Below are positions 1 through 5,667 of a stretch of 6,805 nucleotides of DNA, piece by piece. The translations under genes were made by a program, and so were the position numbers. Source of the DNA: an uncultured bacterium. GTDB lineage: Bacteria > Planctomycetota > UBA1135 > GCA-002686595. How positions within the stretch are numbered: the stretch's first letter is position 1; each line of letters starts with the position of its first letter. Where the stretch lies: contig CAJXRJ010000416.1 of the NCBI GenBank assembly GCA_913058555.1, forward strand, positions 1-6,805, given 5' to 3'. The notes beneath the pieces were generated by a model. That model did no database searches and was not told the origin of the DNA. It worked only from the letters and a program-made list of their open reading frames with translations.

Positions 1-86
1 TTGACCACGCCAGGCAAAGGGCACGCCCCCACCGACACTTGCGGGGATGCGTGCCTATTCTTCGAAGTCACCTTGGTCCCCTTCCT

Positions 87-569
87 ATGACCCGCACTAC
101 CCCTGGGGCTCCACGCTTCCACTGGACCCCACTCAAGGTACTCCCCCTCATGGCCCTGACCGCATGCACCTCGACGCTCCCCGAGTGGCATGGTGAACCG
201 GACCACCTCTCCCTATTCGTGGGCAACACGAGCGACGACGGTGAGGACAGCGTGACCATCGGCATCGACTACGAGCGCCGGGTTTCCGATGTAATCGGGC
301 TCGGCACCGTCGTGGAGTACGCCGGACAAGACATCGACGCCCTCACGCTGCTTGGCGTGGCCGACATCCACATCTGGGAGGGGTTCGCCATCCAAACCGG
401 TCCCGGCATCGAGTTCATCGACGACGACGGGGTTTTTGTCTTTCGCGTCGGAGCGCTGTACGAATTCGAGTTCGGAGACGGCTTCACTCTCTCACCCCAG
501 GTCCACGCCGACTTCACATCCCGCTCCGACGCCATCGTGGCCGGCCTCGCCTTCGGACGGGCGCTCTAG
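87..569 (+). CDS. Small outer-membrane-type beta-barrel protein with lipoprotein-like signal
   Basis: A 160-residue protein of unknown specific function, probably in the outer membrane. Residues 1-27 look like a lipoprotein signal: basic residues R3, R10 and K17, then a short hydrophobic stretch VLPLMALTAC with a lipobox-like LTAC at C27. The rest reads as about eight alternating amphipathic beta strands joined by short acidic turns (starting LSLFVG, SVTIGIDY, IGLGTVVEY, LLGVADIHI, FAIQTGPGIEF, VFVFRVGALYEF, FTLSPQVHADF, AIVAGLAFGRAL), the size expected for a complete eight-stranded barrel. The final strand ends in Leu rather than the usual Phe. The ATG at 87 is preferred because it gives a compact signal peptide; the same frame is open upstream with a TTG at 39 and a GTG at 51, and no clear Shine-Dalgarno supports any of them. 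The barrel assignment is from strand pattern, not from a named family hit. A periplasmic beta-rich lipoprotein is the main alternative. Confidence 0.75.
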   Translation: MTRTTPGAPRFHWTPLKVLPLMALTACTSTLPEWHGEPDHLSLFVGNTSDDGEDSVTIGIDYERRVSDVIGLGTVVEYAGQDIDALTLLGVADIHIWEGFAIQTGPGIEFIDDDGVFVFRVGALYEFEFGDGFTLSPQVHADFTSRSDAIVAGLAFGRAL

Positions 570-580
570 CCAATGACACA

Positions 581-597
581 CCGCGGAATCTCCGTGG
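581..597 (+). terminator. Stem-loop just after the barrel gene, possible terminator
   Basis: CCGCGGA at 581-587 pairs with TCCGTGG at 591-597 (seven pairs, one of them G-U) around a three-base loop. It starts 11 nt after the stop codon at 567-569. It has no T-run after it, so it is not a classical intrinsic terminator; it could be an mRNA 3'-end structure or chance in GC-rich DNA. Confidence 0.3.
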
Positions 598-631
598 CGC
601 CTTGAATGGGCGCGCCCCACGCCGCGTACTC

Positions 632-1012
632 ATGGCTATGCGCAAGATCTCTTCCCTGGACGGCCACTCGGTCCCCTCCGTGATCTCGCCGAGCGTCCTT
701 GGCGTGCTCATCTACGGCACGTTCCTCCGCCTCGTCAGCATCTACGGCCTCTGCATACTCAAATCCCCCACCGAAGAGCAGTCACTTGAGTTCAATGCCG
801 CGTTCCAGAGCCTGGGGACCTGCTTGACCGTTGCCAACGCGGGACTGTTCGCATGGCTCGCCATGGAGACCTACTACGCTTGGGGCAGAAGAGACGACCA
901 CAAGCGCGGCCGCCAAGCGGGCCGGCTGCTTGCGATGGGCTACCTCGCAGGCGCGCAATACCTGGTCCTCACGGCGCCCGACGTCTGGGGGACGCTCATG
1001 GCCGGCCGATAG
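632..1012 (+). CDS. Small three-helix membrane protein, unknown function
   Basis: A 126-residue hydrophobic protein that I do not recognise. Three likely membrane helices are visible: residues about 20-43 (SPSVLGVLIYGTFLRLVSIY...), 57-80 (AFQSLGTCLTVANAGLFAWL...) and 99-115 (LLAMGYLAGAQYLVLTA). The loop between helices 2 and 3 (residues 85-98) is rich in Arg, Lys and His, which by the positive-inside rule would be cytoplasmic. Codon third positions are strongly G/C, as in the neighbouring genes, which supports real coding. The ATG at 632 is chosen; an ATG at 638 and a TTG at 602 are in the same frame, and none has a clear ribosome binding site. It lies 62 nt after the barrel gene on the same strand and 107 nt before the propeller gene, so co-transcription is possible but not shown. 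Confidence 0.65.
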   Translation: MAMRKISSLDGHSVPSVISPSVLGVLIYGTFLRLVSIYGLCILKSPTEEQSLEFNAAFQSLGTCLTVANAGLFAWLAMETYYAWGRRDDHKRGRQAGRLLAMGYLAGAQYLVLTAPDVWGTLMAGR

Positions 1013-1019
1013 GTGCCCT

Positions 1020-1033
1020 TGGGGCCCGCCCCA
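1020..1033 (+). terminator. Short GC stem-loop after the small membrane protein gene
   Basis: TGGGG (1020-1024) pairs with CCCCA (1029-1033) around the loop CCCG, starting 7 nt after the stop at 1010-1012. The stem is only five pairs and there is no T-run, so the terminator call is weak. Confidence 0.25.
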
Positions 1034-1040
1034 GAAGCAT

Positions 1041-1096
1041 GCCGTGACAAGGCCGTGACCAACGGGGCTCTTGGACCTGCGTTCCTTTAGGGTCCA
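1041..1096. promoter_or_regulatory. Direct and inverted repeats upstream of the propeller gene
   Basis: Two perfect copies of GCCGTGAC (1041-1048 and 1052-1059) start 11 bp apart, about one helical turn. They are followed by an inverted repeat, TGGACC (1072-1077) and GGTCCA (1091-1096), with a 13-nt spacer. Both sit in the 107-nt non-coding gap before the ATG at 1120, where an operator or 5'-leader structure could lie. No confident promoter hexamers are visible, and short repeats like these can arise by chance. Confidence 0.25.
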
Positions 1097-1119
1097 CAGC
1101 CCCCCATCATCGGAACACC

Positions 1120-2205
1120 ATGCATTTCCAGAGCGCCCTTTGCGCCCCCATGCTCGTCGCTTGCCTGTTGGCTTGCACTTCCCGCACGCCAGGGAGTCCA
1201 AAAGGCCCCCAGGGCCAGAGCGACTCGCCGTCCACCGCGGCCGCGCCAACGGCCGGAGATGAAGACCAGATTGCCCAGTACCCCGGCGCGCCCTATGAGG
1301 ACAGCAAGGGGAACCTATGGTTCTCCACGGTGACCCAAGGGATCATCCGTTTCGACGGCAAGGAGTTTGTCACCCTTGGAATGGCAGAGGGGCTCGCAGG
1401 CCAGACGGTCCGCGGCATCCAGGAGGCCGCGGACGGCGTGCTTTGGATCGCCACCAACGGCGGGGTCTCCTTGTTCGATGGGGAGGCCTTCCGCACCCTC
1501 ACGGACTACGGTGAGATCGACGTCATCCGGACCTTCTCCAAGGAAGGCGATCACCGCGACGTGTGGGAGATCCTGAAGGACCGGAGCGGGGTGGTATGGA
1601 TCGCGACGCTGGACGGGGTCTTTCGCCACGACGGAACGTCCTTTGTGCGCTTCCCCCTCCCGGTCGAGAGCCCCAAAGGGGCTTATGAGTTCGCCCCCAG
1701 GATGGTGTACTCCATCTTCGAGGACAAGAAGGGACGGCTCTGGTTTGGCACCGATGGCTCTGGCGCCGTTTGTGCGGACGGCAAGGCCATGACCGTCTAC
1801 ACCGTCGAGAGCCACGGGCTCTGCAGCAATCGCATCTGCACCATATTCGAAGACAGCCGCGGCGACGTCTGGTTCGGCACTTCAGACGGCGGCGTCAGTC
1901 GCAAGGCCGGGAAATCCTTCACGACCCACTTGCGTAGCTCGACCTTCTCCAAGCACACAGGCTGGGGCCGATTCATGGCCATCCACGAGGACCGCGCCGG
2001 CGGCGTTTGGTTTGGCGTCTCCAGCGCGGGCGGCGGCGTGCATCGCTACGACGGCAAGGAGTTCCGGCACTTCTCCGTGGAGGATGGCCTCGGCACCGGC
2101 GGCGTGCCCAGCATCCGTTCGGACCGGAAAGGCAACCTCTGGTTTGGCACGACCTCCGGGGTCTTTCGCTTCGACGGGCAACGGTTCATTCGTCTATCGA
2201 AGTAG
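1120..2205 (+). CDS. Seven-repeat Reg_prop-type beta-propeller lipoprotein
   Basis: A 361-residue exported protein built almost entirely of two-component-regulator-propeller (Reg_prop) repeats, the module that forms the periplasmic sensor of hybrid histidine kinases such as those for polysaccharide sensing. Seven repeats of the form ED..G.lWfgT..Gv.rfDGk.F occur at residues 59-86, 101-127, 152-178, 200-227, 243-269, 289-318 and 333-358, enough for a complete seven-bladed propeller. There is no Y_Y_Y, transmembrane, kinase or DNA-binding domain after it, so this is a free-standing propeller. The N-terminus has two overlapping lipobox candidates, LVAC (C15) and LLAC (C19), followed by a Pro/Ser/Gly-rich linker to about residue 57. 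The n-region oddly contains no Lys or Arg. The start is well constrained: no ATG, GTG or TTG lies between the in-frame stop at 1045 and the ATG at 1120. Its role is unknown; binding a ligand or partner at the cell envelope is an inference from the fold. Confidence 0.88.
   Translation: MHFQSALCAPMLVACLLACTSRTPGSPKGPQGQSDSPSTAAAPTAGDEDQIAQYPGAPYEDSKGNLWFSTVTQGIIRFDGKEFVTLGMAEGLAGQTVRGIQEAADGVLWIATNGGVSLFDGEAFRTLTDYGEIDVIRTFSKEGDHRDVWEILKDRSGVVWIATLDGVFRHDGTSFVRFPLPVESPKGAYEFAPRMVYSIFEDKKGRLWFGTDGSGAVCADGKAMTVYTVESHGLCSNRICTIFEDSRGDVWFGTSDGGVSRKAGKSFTTHLRSSTFSKHTGWGRFMAIHEDRAGGVWFGVSSAGGGVHRYDGKEFRHFSVEDGLGTGGVPSIRSDRKGNLWFGTTSGVFRFDGQRFIRLSK
2186..2205. other. 20-bp overlap of two convergent genes
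   Basis: The reverse-strand oxygenase gene has its stop at 2186-2188, inside the last codons of the forward propeller gene, which ends at 2205. Both reading frames are well supported, so the overlap is real. It leaves no room for a terminator between the genes; transcripts must end inside the opposite gene. Confidence 0.85.
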
Positions 2206-2914
2206 GCATGGCACCGGCGACGGTGGGCCACCTCAGGGGCGCGGGGAGGCCCGGGGCACCGAGCTCCAGGTGCAGCACGCCGCGACGCCGTGGTGGTCGT
2301 TCTTCGCTCTCGCCGCCTGGCCTGACCTTGCCCGAACGATGCACCAGAAGGGGCCGCATGAGCAGGACATCGCCCTTGGCCATGGTGCAGAGATGCGTGG
2401 GCCCCTCGCGTCCCACGCGACCGGCTTCGTTCGCTTCGAGCACCCCAAGGCGATGGGACCCCGGAACGAACTCGAGGGCTCCATTGGACTCGTCCGCGTC
2501 GTCGAGGGCGACGCGGACCGTCACCATCCGCTCAAGCCACTCGACGGGCGCACGGGCATGGGGTATGCCATCCTTCTCTGTCCAATGGGTCCAGCCCTCC
2601 GGCTCGTCAGCGGGCCGCTCAGCCAAGGGAACGACGGTGTCCTGGTGCCAGGGCACGAACCAATTGTGCCCGCCGCTCTTGTCGAAGCTCACGGCACGTA
2701 CGAGGACGGAGTCCCCAGCGCCGGCGGCGCGAAGGCACTCCTGAACGGAGGGTAGGGCCAGCACCCCGTAGGCCGCTGCCGGGAGACTCTTCAGCCGACT
2801 GGGCCCTCCCTCCATCGCATCGAGGGCCGTGCGAATGGTTGCAATGCCCCCATCGGAGACCGCCCCCAAGAGAACGACCCAGCCCTCATCAACCGGGATG
2901 CCCCGAAGCGTCAT
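2186..2914 (-). CDS. Phytanoyl-CoA dioxygenase (PhyH) family oxygenase
   Basis: A 242-residue non-haem Fe(II)/2-oxoglutarate-dependent oxygenase of the PhyH family, probably cytoplasmic (no signal peptide). These enzymes hydroxylate or otherwise oxidise small molecules using O2 and 2-oxoglutarate. The iron facial triad is visible: H90 and D92 in NWFVPWHQD, and the distal H192 in GDVLLMRPLLVHRSG. Arg210 or Arg211, just before GVLHLEL, is the likely 2-oxoglutarate carboxylate ligand. The SNGALEFVPGSHRLG segment (143-157) is also typical. The WHQD...GWTHWTEKDGIPHARAPVEWLERMVTVRVALDD stretch matches a bacterial PhyH subfamily whose substrate I do not know. The ATG at 2912-2914 has a good Shine-Dalgarno, AGGTGGAG, 8 nt upstream. 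It starts 28 nt after the upstream gene's stop, so the two are probably co-transcribed. Its last codons overlap the convergent propeller gene by 20 bp. Confidence 0.92.
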   Translation of the reverse strand: MTLRGIPVDEGWVVLLGAVSDGGIATIRTALDAMEGGPSRLKSLPAAAYGVLALPSVQECLRAAGAGDSVLVRAVSFDKSGGHNWFVPWHQDTVVPLAERPADEPEGWTHWTEKDGIPHARAPVEWLERMVTVRVALDDADESNGALEFVPGSHRLGVLEANEAGRVGREGPTHLCTMAKGDVLLMRPLLVHRSGKVRPGGESEERPPRRRGVLHLELGAPGLPAPLRWPTVAGAMPTSIDE

Positions 2915-2922
2915 CGAGCACG

Positions 2923-2930
2923 CTCCACCT
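2923..2930 (-). promoter_or_regulatory. Ribosome binding site of the PhyH-family gene
   Basis: AGGTGGAG on the reverse strand, 8 nt before the ATG at 2914, close to the consensus AGGAGG. It is the only strong Shine-Dalgarno seen before any gene here and fixes the oxygenase start. Confidence 0.7.
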
Positions 2931-2942
2931 GGTTACGTCCCA

Positions 2943-5486
2943 TCATTTATCGTCCCCAAAGGTCAGCGTGACTTCCTGGACCGATGGGCCCATGGGTCCC
3001 CAGTCGAGGGTCACGACGCTCGTGGAAGGCTCGGGCCATGACCGCACCCCGTCCAGGGTGACTGGACCCACGGGAAACTCGAGGTCTAGCCAGCCTTCGT
3101 CATCTGTCGTGGGGCGCAGGTTGCCGCTGGCGAAGACCTGCCGTGACCCCACGGGGTCACCCGTGGCCGCATCGAACACTCGGACGCGCCCCCGGGCGGT
3201 TTCGAAGGAGATCTCGATCGCCGATTCTTGCCCGGGGGCGAGGTCCAGGATCTCGGGATGGGTATAGACCCATCCATCCGTCATGGACCGCACACTGATC
3301 GTCCACTGGCCCGGGAAGACGGGGTCAAAGCGCGTGGTTCCTTCGGCACTGAGCACTGCACCGTCCCAGCCCCCGCCTTTCGCCCTTTGAATCCGCAGCA
3401 GCAACCCGGCCGCGGGGTCCCCGTTTCGGCTGGCCGTGATCGCCACCGCGCCCGGCACGAACGCTGAGGCATCCAAGGTGACCTGCGTGGGATCCCCTGC
3501 AGCGACGCTGACCTCCCCGAGCTCCGCGTCCTGACCCGTGTTGCCGGTCGAGGAGCTGCTGCTCGTGGGGACCATGCGCGCCGGAAGATAGAGCTCCATT
3601 CGGTAGGTACCCACTCGCAGGGCTTCGATATGAAACGTGCCGTCGGCCGCGACGGGCGCGGTGCCCGGCTCGACTTCGCCCCCTATGAAGTACTGATCCG
3701 AAGTCGAATCGACCAGCGAGTCAGCCCGGATTCGAAGGCCCTCGAATTCCCCGGGGCCGCCGCCCGTAAGGCGGCCGGCGATCGAACCGGACTGTGGGAA
3801 ATTCAAGGTCTCCGAGATCCGTGCCGCGTCGATCACCTCGACTCGATCCTTGCGAGCATCGAGGGCCCCGGCGACCGCGAGCAGACCATAGGAGCCCGGC
3901 GCCACGGCCTCGAACGAGGCGCGGCCATCTGAACCAGTGGTGAGCTCCACCGATGCGGACCTGAGGGCACGGGTCCCACTGAAGACGTCACGGGGGTCGT
4001 AGCCCTCGTGGAACGGATGGAGCGTGACCTTCGCGCCGGGCGCGGCCTTGCCGGTGCCGTCGACCACAAGGACATCGACCTGCCCGCCCCTCGAAAGACG
4101 GGCTTCCGCAGGCGTGGTCGTATTCGCATCGATCTTCCCCACCGGTAAGACCAAGGGCGCAAACCCCTCCGCGTCCACCAGTAGGGTCACATCCCAGGGA
4201 ATGAGCGCCCCATAGAGCCCGCCTGCCGGGGGCTCTTTGCCGCGCTCGAGCAGCGGGAACACATTCGGGGACCAGCGCGAACCATTGAATCGAACCCTCA
4301 GGCGATACGACTCCACCGGCTCCCCCGTTGCATCGTCCAAGACGGTCAGTGCAAGGCGCGCACCGCCCCGAAGATAGATGCTCACCCGGTCCCCCGGCTT
4401 GACCCCTTCCTTGGTCCATGTCTCGTGGACCGGGCTTGTGGCCTCGATCGTGTAACTCCCCGGAGCAAGGTCCTGGACTCGAAAGCTCTGGGACGACCCC
4501 TGGATGCGCTCCGCCTCAAACTCCGTGCCGTCGGCGCTACGGGCCACGATACGCAGCCCCTCGGGCGTATCGAATATGTGGAATGGCCGGCAGAAAGTGG
4601 TGATCGAGATCGTCGAGCCGAGATCTGGACCGTCGTAGACGATATCCGCGGTGGCGACTTCGTCGGGCGAGGCCTGGACCGTCGGCCCGTCAATCCAGTT
4701 CGCCTTCTTCGAGTGCGCCTTGAGCTCAACGGGACCCGGGGGCACACCGTTCAACTCGAAAGCGCCCGTCGCGACATCCGCAGCCGCAACCACCCTCGTG
4801 GAGTCGCTGCCTTTCCCGCTGGCGCCCACCGTCGAATCACCATAAACGAACCACTGCACTCCGGTGGGTTGGCCGTCTTTGCCCACGACCTTGCCCGTCA
4901 CACGGCAGCCCTGCGCAAAGGTCTGCGCCCCCACATCGGTCGTACTGCCGGGGGGCAGCGAACTCCAGCGCCAACTCAGCTCGGAGTGGCCCGCGATGGA
5001 CGCGTCCATCATGAACTGGAACGCCCGGGGCGGGTCGAGCGCCAAATCGAAACGTCCTTCGGCATCCGTGGTCCCCGTCAGATCCTGCCAGTCCTTCGGG
5101 ACGCCGTACTTCTGCCTGCGCTCGGAGTTGGCGCCAAAGCCCCGCAGCTTGATGGACGCGTCCACCGCAGGCGCCCCTGAAGGCAGGAGCAGCCGGCCGA
5201 CGACATGGGCCAAGCTGTCCTCCTCTTCCGGTGCGGTGTCGAGCTCGGCGTCGGTCGCGGCGGCCCCGGTGGGCAATTCGGCCCTCCGCTCCTCCTCCAC
5301 GCCGGGCGCGGGTGGATCGACGAGGCCATCGAACGAGACCTCAGAATCCGGTTCCGGCGCAGCGGCGGAGTCCGGAGGCGGCCCCGCGGCCGGCTCCTCC
5401 GGAGCCCCCGAACGTTCGGACAAAACCCAAGCCCCCACGGCGAGCAGGAGGGCGGCGCTAACGAGCCATGCGAGTCTCTTTCCCAT
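2943..5486 (-). CDS. Large membrane-tethered protein of carboxypeptidase-regulatory-like modules
   Basis: An 847-residue exported protein with no catalytic motif that I can see. Residues 5-22 (LAWLVSAALLLAVGAWVL), after MGKR, form a signal anchor or signal peptide; there is no lipobox. Residues 25-92 are a Pro/Ala/Glu-rich, probably unstructured linker. Then come about eight beta-sandwich modules of the carboxypeptidase regulatory-like (prealbumin/Ig-like) type, roughly at 94-190, 195-285, 290-372, 376-465, 469-565, 567-672, 677-762 and 765-843. Recurrent signs are G.V.d.tG.PV at module starts, DG.F or EGRF turns, and the (A/P)PGSYtl signature (VPPGPVEL 248-255, LAPGSYTIEA 340-349, VAPGSYGLLA 528-537, RVGTYRMELY 624-633). 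A Ser-rich loop occurs at 642-646. Such modules are usually structural or adhesive. The ATG at 5486 is preferred to an in-frame TTG at 5492; neither has a Shine-Dalgarno. The next gene, the oxygenase, begins 28 nt downstream. Module boundaries are estimates. Confidence 0.82.
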   Translation of the reverse strand: MGKRLAWLVSAALLLAVGAWVLSERSGAPEEPAAGPPPDSAAAPEPDSEVSFDGLVDPPAPGVEEERRAELPTGAAATDAELDTAPEEEDSLAHVVGRLLLPSGAPAVDASIKLRGFGANSERRQKYGVPKDWQDLTGTTDAEGRFDLALDPPRAFQFMMDASIAGHSELSWRWSSLPPGSTTDVGAQTFAQGCRVTGKVVGKDGQPTGVQWFVYGDSTVGASGKGSDSTRVVAAADVATGAFELNGVPPGPVELKAHSKKANWIDGPTVQASPDEVATADIVYDGPDLGSTISITTFCRPFHIFDTPEGLRIVARSADGTEFEAERIQGSSQSFRVQDLAPGSYTIEATSPVHETWTKEGVKPGDRVSIYLRGGARLALTVLDDATGEPVESYRLRVRFNGSRWSPNVFPLLERGKEPPAGGLYGALIPWDVTLLVDAEGFAPLVLPVGKIDANTTTPAEARLSRGGQVDVLVVDGTGKAAPGAKVTLHPFHEGYDPRDVFSGTRALRSASVELTTGSDGRASFEAVAPGSYGLLAVAGALDARKDRVEVIDAARISETLNFPQSGSIAGRLTGGGPGEFEGLRIRADSLVDSTSDQYFIGGEVEPGTAPVAADGTFHIEALRVGTYRMELYLPARMVPTSSSSSTGNTGQDAELGEVSVAAGDPTQVTLDASAFVPGAVAITASRNGDPAAGLLLRIQRAKGGGWDGAVLSAEGTTRFDPVFPGQWTISVRSMTDGWVYTHPEILDLAPGQESAIEISFETARGRVRVFDAATGDPVGSRQVFASGNLRPTTDDEGWLDLEFPVGPVTLDGVRSWPEPSTSVVTLDWGPMGPSVQEVTLTFGDDK

Positions 5487-5667
5487 GGCCAAACTGTCTA
5501 CGGATGACGCGCGGGTCGCAACCCCTGAAGGGCGAGTCCCGGACTACAGCTGAAACCGGACGCGAAGGGCACTGCTCAAGTTCGACGTCGCCCCAGGGTT
5601 CACGTCCCGGAACCTCGCCCGTCCGCATCTTGCTGCGAAGCCAGAGGGAGAGAGTCAGAAGCCGCGC
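5487..5667. other. 181-nt intergenic region between the propeller/C-domain gene and the modular protein gene
   Basis: No gene is supported here. It should hold any promoter for the modular-protein/oxygenase pair, but I see no convincing -35/-10 pair. One inverted repeat, GGTTC (5597-5601) and GAACC (5610-5614) with an 8-nt spacer, lies about 53 nt past the stop of the upstream gene; it could be a weak terminator stem or an operator, but has no T-run on the reverse strand. Confidence 0.4.

Noticed and set aside
32..61. Possible promoter for the barrel gene (CCGACA at 32-37, TATTCT at 56-61, 18-bp spacer)
   Set aside because: Each hexamer matches only four of six consensus bases; such matches are expected by chance, and the region is at the window edge.
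782..1249. Reverse-strand open frame of 155 codons spanning the gap before the propeller gene
   Set aside because: Its translation is basic and Gly/Arg/Trp-rich without domain signs, and it overlaps two better-supported forward genes.
1315..1815. Reverse-strand open frame of 166 codons opposite the propeller gene
   Set aside because: It is antisense to seven regular Reg_prop repeats, and its translation has no recognisable features.
2007..2755. Two long forward-strand open frames of about 245 codons opposite the oxygenase gene
   Set aside because: They have low-complexity Arg/Ser/Pro/Gly-rich translations and lie antisense to a gene with a full set of PhyH catalytic motifs.
5523..5532. CCCTGAAGGG as a terminator or operator before the modular protein gene
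   Set aside because: It can form only three or four base pairs around a very short loop and has no T-run.
4425..5553. Forward-strand open frames of 251 and 229 codons opposite the modular protein gene
   Set aside because: GC-rich DNA leaves few stops on the opposite strand; the translations show no domain, signal or repeat pattern, while the reverse strand shows clear modules.
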